A stretch of DNA of 64,000 nucleotides. It comes from Acidobacteriota bacterium. Lineage in GTDB: Bacteria > Acidobacteriota > Blastocatellia > Pyrinomonadales > Pyrinomonadaceae. Below, in pieces: positions 43,060 to 53,425 of the stretch. The stretch covers positions 113,585 through 177,584 of the forward strand of contig JAHBSM010000008.1 in assembly GCA_019639115.1 (NCBI GenBank), given 5' to 3'. How positions within the stretch are numbered: position 1 is the stretch's first letter; each line of letters begins with the position of its first letter. The notes under the pieces are model-generated. The model had not been told where the DNA came from. It ran no database searches and worked only from the letters and a program-made list of their open reading frames with translations. A program made the position numbers and the translations under genes.

Positions 43060-44052
43060 TCAAACAGTTGCATCATTGGTGGACTCGGGCCGAGATCGTC
43101 GAAACTCGGCCGCCACATCATTGATGATGTCATTCAGCATCCGGGTTGGCTTATAACCGATCATACGCTCGGCCTTTTCGAGGTTTGGTACGCGCCGCTG
43201 CATATCCTCGAAACCCGGTCCATAGACCTCGCCGTAAGGGACGTAATTGATCGTGCTCGTGCTCGCGGTGAGCGATATGGCACGCTGGGCCAGTTCGTTG
43301 ATAGAAACCTCTTCGCTGTTGCCGAGATTGATGACCTCGCCAAAGCAGGCAGGCGTTTCGAGCAGTCGGACAAGCCCCTCGACGACATCCGAGACGTGGC
43401 CGAAACAACGCGATTGTGTGCCGTCGCCGTGGACCTCGATAGGTTCGTTGCGGAGCGCGGCACGAACGAACCGCGGAACGACCATTCCGTATTGTCCGGT
43501 CTGTCGCGGGCCGACGGTATTGAACAGCCGGACGACCACGACGGGTAGCTGCGTCTCTTTCCAGTGGGCAAGTGCAAGGAACTCGTCGAGCGTCTTGGCG
43601 CAGGCATAAGCCCAGCGGTGCTTATCCGTAGCACCCGTCAGCAGGTCGTCGTCCTCCGAGAAAGGCACCTTGACGCCCTTGCCATACACCTCGGAAGTGC
43701 TCGGCACGAGGACTCGTTTTCGATATCTGGAGCAGAACCTGAGCACGACGTCCGTGCCGTGAAAGATCGTCTCGATCGTCTTTACCGGTCGCTCCATTAT
43801 CAGCCTGACGCCGACGGCGCTAGCCATGTGGAACACGCGGTCGCTCTCGCGTATGAGCTCCTCCATCAGCCGCTCGTTCAGCACCGTGTCGATGATCAGC
43901 CTAAAAGACTTGTGGCCCTCAAGATGCTCGACGTTGGCGTATCTTCCGGTCGATAGATCGTCGATGACTGTGACCTCGTGACCGTCTGCAATGAATCGGT
44001 CGGCCAAATGGCTGCCTACGAATCCGGCCCCGCCGGTGATAAGTACTTTCAT
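43060..44052 (-). CDS. NAD-dependent epimerase/dehydratase, UDP-sugar type
   Basis: The 330-residue SDR binds NAD(H) through ITGGAGFVGSHLADRF and has the active-site YACAKTLDE. The phrase VPSTSEVYGKG and the Arg/Pro-rich RLFNTVGPRQTGQYG are typical of UDP-glucose 4-epimerase and UDP-glucuronate decarboxylase-like enzymes, with the GxGxQxR line (VHGDGTQSRCFGHVSDVV). It likely makes a UDP-sugar for cell-surface glycans. The exact substrate is not determined. The S9 peptidase gene upstream is on the same strand with a 107-base gap. Confidence 0.9.
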   Translation of the reverse strand: MKVLITGGAGFVGSHLADRFIADGHEVTVIDDLSTGRYANVEHLEGHKSFRLIIDTVLNERLMEELIRESDRVFHMASAVGVRLIMERPVKTIETIFHGTDVVLRFCSRYRKRVLVPSTSEVYGKGVKVPFSEDDDLLTGATDKHRWAYACAKTLDEFLALAHWKETQLPVVVVRLFNTVGPRQTGQYGMVVPRFVRAALRNEPIEVHGDGTQSRCFGHVSDVVEGLVRLLETPACFGEVINLGNSEEVSINELAQRAISLTASTSTINYVPYGEVYGPGFEDMQRRVPNLEKAERMIGYKPTRMLNDIINDVAAEFRRSRPESTNDATV

Positions 44053-44159
44053 AACGAAATTTTGGGAATCAGTTAGCGCGAACCAGTATCATACCATTTC
44101 ATCGGGCCGCACGAAACAATTTCATTTGGTCCGCTAGGTAGGTGAGATCTGCTATTTCT

Positions 44160-46469
44160 CTACTTTGGAATGGACAGGCGGCGTTCGAACAGAGCCAGGA
44201 TGCGTTCGTATTCGTCGGCCCAGCTCTCGGGGCGCACAAAGCCGTGATTTTCTGAAGGGTAGAGCATAAGGTCGAAGTACTGCGTCTTGCCAAGCCTGAT
44301 CAGCTTTTCGACCAACTGGACGCTGTCCTGCACGTGGACGTTATCGTCCGACATGCCGTGCAGTATCAGGAGCGGCCGCTCTAGTTTTTCGGCATAACTT
44401 ATCGGCGACGAGCGGCGATAGGCTTCGGGATCCTTGTCCGGGAAGCCCAGCCGCTGTGCTGTATAAACAGGCGATGACGCGTAATAGTTCTTCCAGTCGA
44501 AAACGGGCCTCAGTGCGGCAGCGGCCGCGATCCGCTCGGGTGCCCGCATGGCCAGCATACCGGCCATGAATCCGCCGTAGCTGCCGCCATAAACGCCTAT
44601 GCGACGCTGATCGACGCCGTAGTTCTTTACCATGAAATCGATGGCGTCGATGTGGTCGTCGAAGTCTTTACCGCCCAAAAAGCCGTAAACGTCGGTACGC
44701 CAATCTCGTCCGTATCCGGCCGATCCGCGGTAATCGATATCCAGGACGATGTAGCCGCGTTTGACGAGCATATCGTTGAAAAGATACTCGCGGTAATAGT
44801 TGTTCCAGCCGTTGATCGTGTTCTGCAAATACCCTGCACCGTGGACAAATATCACCATCGGGTACTTTCGTTTTGGGTCATGGCCGGCGGGCAGATACAC
44901 CTTGGACGGTATTGGTTTGCCGTCGCGAGACGGAATATCGATAAATCGCGGTGCCGTCCACGACATCTTTGCAAAACTCTCGGGCGTCGTCCGCGTGATC
45001 CGGATCGGGAATTCCAGGCCGCGGCATCGCGGGCATACTTTCTGTATGAACAGTTCTTCCGGGCTGTTCCATTTTGAGAATCCGAAGAGAAGGGTCGGTT
45101 GGGCATTCAGTTCGTCCATCTGCGGCCCGGACGCCATACCCTTGTCGTCTGCAGGTATTATCACCTTATCGCCGGTTGCGGGAAACAAAGAATAGAATCT
45201 ACGCTCGGCGGCGTTCTCTTCGGTTGACATATAGACGATCTGATCGCCGTCAGTCACCCATTTTGCCCACTCGACCTGCCAATTGCCGCGGGTGAGCTGA
45301 CGGATCTCGACCTTGCCTGTGAATCCGCCATCGGTCGGATTGCCGCCGCTCGTCGGTGCCGATGCCTCGGCCGGGTTCCGTGTGAGCGTTGCTAGATATA
45401 GGTGGTTGTAACCGTCGCGTTCCGAGCCAAAAAAGAGCCGGGCGGAATCTTTCGGGTCGGGTTCAAAGATCGTCGAGAGCGGCGCCTGCCATTTGTCGTC
45501 GGTCTCATCCGTTATGACGATCGTCTGCTCGTCCTTGCCTCCAACATTGCGGATATAGAACAACTGGCGGCGTTTGGTGTCCCTGTCGTTGCGATCCACG
45601 ATCAAGCTGCGGCCGTCGGCGGCCCAGACCATTCGGCGGAAATAACTCTGGCCTTCGGGCCTTGGCAGTTTGACCTCATACGGCGTTTCGCGGCCGCCGT
45701 CAGCCGCGGTGACATAAAGCCGCTGATCCGACCAGCCGCGCCTCGGCCCGCCGCCAGTGACGAGATCAGGCAGAAAGTTCGGCACGACAAGCTGTTTCTG
45801 CTTGGAGTTGTCAGAAACGACGTATGCGATCATCGAACCTTGTCTATTTGGGACGACGGCTCCGACGGTGACGAAGGTCTGGGCATTTGCCTCGCGCGTC
45901 AACTGCGTCGTCGAAGCATCGGCGATGTTTAGGACAAAGATGTTTCCGCCGGACGAATAAAGAATGCGGTCGTTGTCCAGAAATCGGGCTCCAAACTCCG
46001 GCGATTGCGTTCGCGTGTAGCGGCGCGGCCTAGTGCCGTCGAGCGTTAGGACGAAAAGGTCACCTGCGAATGAGAATACGAGCTTAGAGGAATCGGGTGA
46101 CCATTCAAATCCGGCGAGAGCATTCTCGCGTTGTTTTACAAAATCGTCGCGGAGTTCGACGCCGTAGTTCAGCTTGTTGTCACTCTGCGGCGTCGCCGGT
46201 GCGGGCATATCGCTCTGACGCAGGATGATCTGCGGCTTGGCATCGGCGGTCGAAACCAGATAGAGATCGCGCGGCATCCGGCCGTCGGCGTTCCAGAGAA
46301 AGATGACCTTTCTTCCATCCGGCGACAGCTTCTCGCCTTCGGCCCTCATGCCTGCGATCGACGGTTCGGCCATGATCTGTCTGACGGTCAGCGTCTGAGC
46401 GACGCCATTCACGGCTATGGACGATATCAGGAATGTAAAGACCGCAATGGCGGCAAGCTTTCTAAACAT
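44160..46469 (-). CDS. S9 family peptidase (prolyl oligopeptidase family), secreted
   Basis: The 769-residue protein has a signal peptide (about residues 1-25, cleaved near GVAQT), an N-terminal beta-propeller domain with WD40-like PD40 repeats (FEWSPDSSKLVFSFAG, MVWAADGRSLIVDR, GNWQVEWAKWVTDGDQIVYM) to about residue 500, and a C-terminal alpha/beta-hydrolase domain. The catalytic triad is Ser in GVYGGSYGGFMAGM, Asp in LHGMSDDNVHV and His in YPSENHGF. A propeller that shields the active site restricts it to peptides. This is an S9B/S9C-type peptidase and probably works in the periplasm. The neighbouring genes do not identify the substrate. Confidence 0.95.
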   Translation of the reverse strand: MFRKLAAIAVFTFLISSIAVNGVAQTLTVRQIMAEPSIAGMRAEGEKLSPDGRKVIFLWNADGRMPRDLYLVSTADAKPQIILRQSDMPAPATPQSDNKLNYGVELRDDFVKQRENALAGFEWSPDSSKLVFSFAGDLFVLTLDGTRPRRYTRTQSPEFGARFLDNDRILYSSGGNIFVLNIADASTTQLTREANAQTFVTVGAVVPNRQGSMIAYVVSDNSKQKQLVVPNFLPDLVTGGGPRRGWSDQRLYVTAADGGRETPYEVKLPRPEGQSYFRRMVWAADGRSLIVDRNDRDTKRRQLFYIRNVGGKDEQTIVITDETDDKWQAPLSTIFEPDPKDSARLFFGSERDGYNHLYLATLTRNPAEASAPTSGGNPTDGGFTGKVEIRQLTRGNWQVEWAKWVTDGDQIVYMSTEENAAERRFYSLFPATGDKVIIPADDKGMASGPQMDELNAQPTLLFGFSKWNSPEELFIQKVCPRCRGLEFPIRITRTTPESFAKMSWTAPRFIDIPSRDGKPIPSKVYLPAGHDPKRKYPMVIFVHGAGYLQNTINGWNNYYREYLFNDMLVKRGYIVLDIDYRGSAGYGRDWRTDVYGFLGGKDFDDHIDAIDFMVKNYGVDQRRIGVYGGSYGGFMAGMLAMRAPERIAAAAALRPVFDWKNYYASSPVYTAQRLGFPDKDPEAYRRSSPISYAEKLERPLLILHGMSDDNVHVQDSVQLVEKLIRLGKTQYFDLMLYPSENHGFVRPESWADEYERILALFERRLSIPK

Positions 46470-46591
46470 AATTCTTGGTTCGCTCGGTCGGGCTATCGGC
46501 TCGGCGACGTTCTGTCGGTCTGGGGCAAGATGCCATAAAAGACCTCATACGTTTCGCGTTCGAGCAGGGTTTTTGGATATTATTGCACGAA

Positions 46592-46861
46592 ATGCCCGGT
46601 CCGCCAGACAAGACCCGAGATCCAAAGAACGACGATGTCCGCGAGCGGTCGTATTACTACGACGATGCTCACGGCTACGAGGATTTTGATCCGACGGCGC
46701 CAGACGACGAAGACGACGACGGCGATAACACGTCAGGCGGCAGTGCGTTCGATATCGACGCGGATGGAGCGCCACTTGCCGGAGTTGAACCGCAGGAATC
46801 CGAGTCCGCACCTGGTGACGTGCCCGACGAGGATCGCGATCCAGATATGGATAGGCTCTAG
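46592..46861 (+). CDS. Acidic hypothetical protein overlapping the MATE gene
   Basis: The frame from ATG 46592 encodes 89 residues, very rich in Asp and Glu: MPGPPDKTRDPKND, then RSYYYDDAHGYEDFDPT, then DDEDDDGDNTSGG. The tyrosine-rich phrase has the look of a conserved motif, although I cannot place the family. No ribosome binding site is seen. The last 129 bases overlap the 3' end of the MATE gene (46733-48184) on the opposite strand. It is either a genuine overlapping gene or a shorter gene whose end is misread; it may also be chance. Confidence 0.4.
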   Translation: MPGPPDKTRDPKNDDVRERSYYYDDAHGYEDFDPTAPDDEDDDGDNTSGGSAFDIDADGAPLAGVEPQESESAPGDVPDEDRDPDMDRL

Positions 46862-48184
46862 GGTCGAGGTCTGGCGTATGACGAAGCAGATGCCAAGCGG
46901 CAGAACGACCTGTGAGATCAGGGAGATGTAGAGCGGCCCGCGCGTGTCGCCTGTGCCTTGGAGCCCTCCGTTATAGGCGAGAGCGGCAGAGATGAACAGC
47001 CCGGAGACGCTGAGCACGCGCAGCAACTGGACACCTATTTCGACGACCTTGCCTTCTGTCATCCCGAAGATCGCCAGCAGGTGATGCGGAAAGAAAAAGA
47101 ACAACAGCCCGATCGCGGCAGAGACGACGAGCCCGAAACCGGCTGCCCGGTGAACCGCGGCTTCGGCACGGTCAGGCTGCTGGGCGCCGAGATTCTGCCC
47201 GGCTACGGCCGATGCCGCCCCCATCAATCCGACAGATGTCCAGGTTATAAGCGAAAAAAGCTGAGTATATGACACCGCGTAAGCTGCCTGAGCGGCGCCG
47301 CTATCGGGCAGGGAGCCGATGAAAGCCAACATCAGAACGCCGCCGATGTTCATTGCGATACCCTGGAACCCGGCTGGCAATCCGAATTTGAATAGCTGGC
47401 GTATCACCTTCCAATCCGGTGCATAACTGCCGCCGCGTGGGAACGAGACCGCCCAGCCGCCCGACCAGAGCTTGTACAAAGCGAAAATTCCGATCGAACC
47501 CGAGGCGAGGCTCGTGCCGATGGCGGCACCCGCCGTGCCGAACGAAGGAATAGGCCCGAATCCACGGATGAATATAATGTTCAGTACCAGATTGAGCACG
47601 GTCATTATTACGCCGAGCACCATCGGCGTGCGTGCGTCGCCGGCCGATCGGAGAGCGCCCCCGAGCATAAAGAAAATGAGCAGCCCGATGCTGAAAACGA
47701 ATGTGATCCGCAGATAAGGCAGAGCTTCAGCAGCCACCGCGGGCTCGGCGTTCACGATGCGCAGCAAGTCGGGAGCAAAGAAATACCCGAGCGGTGCAAG
47801 AACGCAGAGCGAAATGAAAAATGCGGTCAGAAATCCCTGATAGACCGTTCGGTCCACTTTCTCGCGGTCTCCGGCGCCGGCAAATCGGGCCACGAGCACG
47901 CTCATCCCGATAAAGATCGACGACACGAAAACGATGATCACCAGGAATATCTGCCAGCTTACGCCGATCGCCGCGTTCGCTGTCGGGCCGATCATGTTGC
48001 CGACCATCACGTGATCGACCATTCCCTGGAGCCCGGCGATCATATTGGTCAGCATCGTGGGCCAGGCGATCTTCCAGACGGCGCGCGAGAGCGGGCCCTC
48101 GACAATGGTCGGGTCGTATCGTCTGACCGGCCGCGATTCGGGCACGGCGTCGCCGTCGGTCGCTGGTTCTTGGTTCTCAGTCAT
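46733..48184 (-). CDS. MATE family efflux transporter
   Basis: The 483-residue protein has twelve predicted helices in two six-helix halves, preceded by a cytoplasmic N-terminal tail. Conserved motifs include WPTMLTNMIAGLQGMVDHVM in helix 1, LVARFAGAGDREKVDRTVYQ, and in the second half VGQNLGAQQPDRAEAAVHRA. These are MATE signatures; the exporter uses H+ or Na+ to pump cationic drugs or metabolites. The C-terminus LRFNSGKWRSIRV fits the family's end, so the overlap with the acidic gene at 46592 is real on this side. The next gene upstream on the strand is the DUF1428-like protein. Confidence 0.93.
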   Translation of the reverse strand: MTENQEPATDGDAVPESRPVRRYDPTIVEGPLSRAVWKIAWPTMLTNMIAGLQGMVDHVMVGNMIGPTANAAIGVSWQIFLVIIVFVSSIFIGMSVLVARFAGAGDREKVDRTVYQGFLTAFFISLCVLAPLGYFFAPDLLRIVNAEPAVAAEALPYLRITFVFSIGLLIFFMLGGALRSAGDARTPMVLGVIMTVLNLVLNIIFIRGFGPIPSFGTAGAAIGTSLASGSIGIFALYKLWSGGWAVSFPRGGSYAPDWKVIRQLFKFGLPAGFQGIAMNIGGVLMLAFIGSLPDSGAAQAAYAVSYTQLFSLITWTSVGLMGAASAVAGQNLGAQQPDRAEAAVHRAAGFGLVVSAAIGLLFFFFPHHLLAIFGMTEGKVVEIGVQLLRVLSVSGLFISAALAYNGGLQGTGDTRGPLYISLISQVVLPLGICFVIRQTSTLEPIHIWIAILVGHVTRCGLGFLRFNSGKWRSIRVDIERTAA

Positions 48185-48212
48185 GGGGATAGAGCGGCCA
48201 TCGATGACCGAA

Positions 48213-48575
48213 TCATAGATCGACGATCAACTTAAATCCGCCATAGGCCATCTTGCGATAATCGAAAGGCGGCTCTTTGCCGTCCATCATCGACGCCAGT
48301 TCGGTATCGGCCATCACGGCCTTCATCACCTTGTTGCGATGCGACTCCGAATTGAACTCGACGGCTGCATAAATTATCGTCTGGCCCGGCTTGAGTTTGA
48401 CGAGCTTTGGGAATGGATAGGCGCCCTGGGGATCGAGGTCAGATGCGACGTATTCACGATACTTGAGAGCACCGTGCCTGATAAAGATCTTGCCGGCCGC
48501 CTTGGCTAGTTTGCGGTACTCGGCGACCTTTTCCTCGGCGATAGGGACGAGATACAGGTCAGCGTATTTTGACAT
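48213..48575 (-). CDS. DUF1428 family protein
   Basis: The 120-residue protein has the ferredoxin-like DUF1428 pattern (YbaA type): YADLYLVPIAEEKVAEYRKL, ALKYREYVASDL, YAAVEFNSESHRNKVMKAVM, and the closing FDYRKMAYGGFKLIVDL. The GGF.xL end is a family feature. The function is unknown; some members are linked to small-molecule oxidation, but this is not established. It is 28 bases upstream of the MATE gene on the same strand and 72 bases downstream of bipA. Confidence 0.9.
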   Translation of the reverse strand: MSKYADLYLVPIAEEKVAEYRKLAKAAGKIFIRHGALKYREYVASDLDPQGAYPFPKLVKLKPGQTIIYAAVEFNSESHRNKVMKAVMADTELASMMDGKEPPFDYRKMAYGGFKLIVDL

Positions 48576-48647
48576 TACTTTCTCCTGATGCGATCAAGTG
48601 TAGCACAGACGCGTGACACCGCTCAGGTGAGCAATAGTTCGCCAATA

Positions 48648-50462
<1,815 letters not shown>

Positions 50463-50566
50463 AGAGTGCATCCCGGCTCGCAAAGTAAACAGGTATGATG
50501 ACCGATTTGCGTTCGGAAAACAAACACGGCGTCTCGAGGCCGCTGCCAGGGCTTGTCTGCGGAAAC

Positions 50567-50597
50567 AAAAAAAGGCCGGACGCTGGGCCCGGCCTTT
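50567..50597 (-). terminator. Rho-independent terminator after the BON-domain gene
   Basis: AAAGGCCGG pairs with CCGGCCTTT around a nine-base loop. On the minus strand a run of seven T follows, 21 bases past the stop at 50618. Confidence 0.87.
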
Positions 50598-50617
50598 GGT
50601 CTCGAATGCATCTGTGG

Positions 50618-51160
50618 TCAGATGCTGTCCTTGCCAAGTTTAAGGTTGTTCTTCACCTCGAAGACGCCCGGGATCGTGTTGGCGATCACTCCGGCAAGGT
50701 CACGATCGCCGGAGTTGTTGACGTAGCCCTCGAGCGTGATCCGGCCATTCTCAACGATGATCCGAACCTCGGGGCCCACTTCCCACAGATAGCGGCTCAG
50801 TCCGCGTTCGGCAAATGCCCTGAATACAGAACGCCTGATCCGGTCGTCGTACGGCGAAGGCGGCAGCATCTCGATCTTGTTCACTACTCGGCCGACGCCG
50901 TCGATGTCCTTTACGGCCTGTTCAGCCGCGCGTATCGTGCCGAGCGAATAGACCTTGCCGCTGAGCGTTACAGTGTCGCCATTCCTCTCGAACGAAATAT
51001 GGTCATATACACCATAATTCGGGAGTTTGGCGATGGACTTGAATATCTTTTGATCAAGTGTGCGAGGCGGTTTGGCCGATTGGCCAAATATCGCAGGTGC
51101 GGCCACGGCCGCAATGACCAATGCAATTATCACAAATGTCAGGATCCGTTTCACTTTCAT
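50618..51160 (-). CDS. Secreted protein with two BON domains
   Basis: The 180-residue protein has a signal peptide ([20 protein letters not shown], cleaved after IFGQS) from ATG 51160, preceded by GGAGGT about eleven bases upstream; the GTG at 51172 is too close to that site. Two BON-like domains follow, at about residues 32-95 ([20 protein letters not shown]) and 105-170 ([20 protein letters not shown]). BON domains bind phospholipid or other partners in the periplasm, as in OsmY. The function is unknown, but a role in envelope stress is plausible. TrmL is 87 bases upstream on the same strand. Confidence 0.85.
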   Translation of the reverse strand: MKVKRILTFVIIALVIAAVAAPAIFGQSAKPPRTLDQKIFKSIAKLPNYGVYDHISFERNGDTVTLSGKVYSLGTIRAAEQAVKDIDGVGRVVNKIEMLPPSPYDDRIRRSVFRAFAERGLSRYLWEVGPEVRIIVENGRITLEGYVNNSGDRDLAGVIANTIPGVFEVKNNLKLGKDSI

Positions 51161-51247
51161 TGCCTTTTCCACCTCCTAGCACGGCATTTCGCCGCTTCTG
51201 ACAATTAGAAGCCGGAACGGGGCAAATGTTTGCCAAAATTTCGCATT

Positions 51248-51706
51248 CTAGTGCGTAACGCCGATCTGCCGTATCGCCTCGTAAAGAACGATCCCGACGC
51301 TTGTAGCGAGATTGAGGCTGCGGACCTCGGGGTTGGACATCGGGATCGTTAGGCATTGGCCGGAGTTCTCGGCGAGCAGATCGCTCGGCAGGCCGCGAGT
51401 TTCCGGCCCGAAGATTAGACAATCACCAATTTGGAATCCGGCGTCTGTGTAGGGACGTTCCGTCCTGGTAGTCAGATACCAGAACCGCGAGTCGGGAAGT
51501 AGCTGATAAAGAGCTTCGATATCGATATGACGATGGAGTTTCACATGTTCCCAATAGTCGAGGCCCGAACGCCGCAGCGTCCGGTCGTCCATCCTGAATC
51601 CGGTCACTCCGACTACGTGGAGGACGGTTTGGGTCGCGGCACAAAGCCGGGCGATGTTGCCCGTATTTGGCGGAATCTCCGGTTCGAATAAAGCGACGTG
51701 AAGCAT
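51248..51706 (-). CDS. trmL: tRNA (cytidine(34)-2'-O)-methyltransferase
   Basis: The 152-residue SPOUT methyltransferase has the TrmL pattern: ALFEPEIPPNTGNIARLCAA, DYWEHVKLHRH, LIFGPETRGLPSDLLAE, IPMSNPEVRSLNLATSVGIV. It methylates the 2'-OH of the wobble base in the Leu tRNAs that read CUU/UUA-type codons. The trefoil-knot core is complete. The ATG at 51706 is chosen over a TTG at 51721. The gene is followed by the BON-domain gene in the same direction. Confidence 0.92.
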   Translation of the reverse strand: MLHVALFEPEIPPNTGNIARLCAATQTVLHVVGVTGFRMDDRTLRRSGLDYWEHVKLHRHIDIEALYQLLPDSRFWYLTTRTERPYTDAGFQIGDCLIFGPETRGLPSDLLAENSGQCLTIPMSNPEVRSLNLATSVGIVLYEAIRQIGVTH

Positions 51707-51811
51707 AACAGCGGGCGTCAAAGACTAGATAACCTTGCATCTTTTTACGCGTAAATTTCATCATTTACAAGAGTTGCGGCCCGGGCCGGACTGCATAGCC
51801 GAGCATGGTTG

Positions 51812-51820
51812 TGCTACAAT
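51812..51820 (+). promoter_or_regulatory. Candidate extended -10 promoter for the 51861 gene
   Basis: TGC directly precedes TACAAT, an extended -10 pattern, 41 bases before the GTG at 51861. No convincing -35 box is visible. Confidence 0.35.
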
Positions 51821-51860
51821 CCGCAGTTGCTCAACAAAGCCTAGATCTGGAGACCACTTG

Positions 51861-52697
51861 GTGAACCTTCGCATTATCCGACCATTGTTCTGTGTTCTGA
51901 CGATCGCATTTTTGGCAGTGATCGCTTGCCCGCAAACGCCGGGCGGCCCCGAGCCGGGAGCTCCGAAGAATGAGAAACCGGCCAAGCCATCGCCTACGCC
52001 CGATCCAAAAGCTCCGCCGAAACCGGCGACCGCGGATCAGGTGATCGAGACGTCGCTTTTCATATACGGCCTCGGCGGGGGACGGGCTAAGCTCGACCAG
52101 ATACGAAAGACATCGGTCGAACGCGGCCGGTCCGTAGTACCGGCGGGACGCGGCACCGAGACGATCTCATACGAACGAACCGTGATCCGCGGCGAGAATA
52201 CGGACAAGGACAAGGTCCGATTCGATCAGGATCGGCCAAACGCGAGATACGCTCTGGTCTCGGTCGATGGCCGCACTTTCGGCGTTTATAACAACACGAT
52301 CTTTACTCCGAGCGACGACGCGGTGGCTAATTTTCTGAATTCCATATATCACGGCGTCGAAGCAATGCTCCGATACAAGGAGAACGGCTCGAAGGTCGAT
52401 CTCGCCGGCCGGGAAAAGGAGATGGGTGTCGAATACTACTTGATCGATGTAACCGATACCAAGGAACGCAAGACCCGGTTCTATGTCAGCGTCAAGACCT
52501 TTAGAGTAATGAAGCTCACTTATTCACTCGGCGGTGTCGAATACACGCGAAAGTTCTACAATCAGAATTACACCCAAGGGACGCTGGTCGCATACAGGAG
52601 CGTATTGACCGCCGGTGACCGCGTGGTCGAGGAAACGGACATAAGCAGCGTCACATTCGGGCAGAAAGTGGATGAGGACCTTTTTAGGGCAGAGTAG
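51861..52697 (+). CDS. LolA-like lipoprotein with Pro-rich linker
   Basis: The GTG at 51861 follows GGAGA by about ten bases. The 278-residue protein has a signal peptide with a lipobox-like AVIAC (about residue 22), a proline/lysine-rich linker (PGGPEPGAPKNEKPAKPSPT), and a LolA/LppX-like domain: KTSVERGRSVVPAGRGTETI, VDLAGREKEMGVEYYLIDVT, RKTRFYVSVKTFRVMKLTYS and GVEYTRKFYNQN. It shares the 'RFYxS...Fxxxxxxx' strand pair with the proteins encoded at 15943 and 57688. The function is unknown, perhaps outer-membrane lipid or lipoprotein handling. A terminator follows. Confidence 0.78.
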   Translation: MNLRIIRPLFCVLTIAFLAVIACPQTPGGPEPGAPKNEKPAKPSPTPDPKAPPKPATADQVIETSLFIYGLGGGRAKLDQIRKTSVERGRSVVPAGRGTETISYERTVIRGENTDKDKVRFDQDRPNARYALVSVDGRTFGVYNNTIFTPSDDAVANFLNSIYHGVEAMLRYKENGSKVDLAGREKEMGVEYYLIDVTDTKERKTRFYVSVKTFRVMKLTYSLGGVEYTRKFYNQNYTQGTLVAYRSVLTAGDRVVEETDISSVTFGQKVDEDLFRAE

Positions 52698-52722
52698 CAG
52701 CAAAATTCTGCAACCTTCGTGG

Positions 52723-52763
52723 CCGCCGGGCGTGATGAAATCCGTCGGGCGGTTTTTGTTTTT
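52723..52763 (+). terminator. Rho-independent terminator after the 51861 gene
   Basis: CCGCC (52723-52727) pairs with GGCGG at the 3' side of an imperfect hairpin, followed by TTTTTGTTTTT, so it has intrinsic-terminator form, 26 bases past the stop codon. Confidence 0.8.
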
Positions 52764-52837
52764 CCCGGCCGCAGCCCCGATCGCGGCCCTTGGCCGGCGG
52801 TCTGCCGGAAATGACTTGCTGGGGGACATAAGCCTGA

Positions 52838-53425
52838 GTGTTTGACAGCTCGACCACAGATCACGAGCTGATAGCAGCCGCTCGGGGCGGCGACGAATCG
52901 GCGTTCGCTGAGATCGTGGAGCGATATCGCGGGCAGATAACGAACTTCGTTTATCGTCTGCTGAATGACTATGACGAGGCTGTCGATCTGGCACAGGAGA
53001 CGTTCGTGCGGGTTTATTTCGCAATGGATCGCTACCATACGCAATACGCCTTTTCGACATATATTTACAGGATCGCGTCAAATCTGGCGATAAGCGAGAT
53101 ACGCCGCCGAAAGCGGCGAAAGCTGATGTCGCTCACGGGATTGTTCCGGTCCGAAGAGGAGAGCGAGGTCGAATTTCAGCCGCCGGATGTCAGGCCGCTC
53201 GCGGACGAGATGCTTATAGAGACCGAACGCGATCTGCTGATCGCTAAGGCCATCGAGGCGCTGCCGGAGCGGTATCGGCTGCCGATCGTTCTGAGGGATG
53301 TGGAGGGCCTTGCATACGAAGAGGTCGCATCGGTGCTCGGGCTCGGTCTCGGCACCACAAAATCACGCATCAGCCGGGGCCGCGGGCTGCTGCGTTCTAA
53401 ACTAGCGGATCAGTTCGAGGCGTAA
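52838..53425 (+). CDS. ECF-type RNA polymerase sigma factor
   Basis: The 195-residue sigma factor starts at GTG 52838 with GGGGGA about twelve bases upstream. Region 2 is DESAFAEIVERYRGQITNFV, VDLAQETFVRVYFAMDRY and FSTYIYRIASNLAISEIRRR. Region 4 is IEALPERYRLPIVLRDVEGL followed by the helix-turn-helix EEVASVLGLGLGTTKSRISR. It has no extra N-terminal domain, so it is a plain ECF factor of RpoE type. The next gene, starting directly at its stop, is the likely anti-sigma factor. Its target promoter motif is unknown. Confidence 0.95.
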   Translation: MFDSSTTDHELIAAARGGDESAFAEIVERYRGQITNFVYRLLNDYDEAVDLAQETFVRVYFAMDRYHTQYAFSTYIYRIASNLAISEIRRRKRRKLMSLTGLFRSEEESEVEFQPPDVRPLADEMLIETERDLLIAKAIEALPERYRLPIVLRDVEGLAYEEVASVLGLGLGTTKSRISRGRGLLRSKLADQFEA

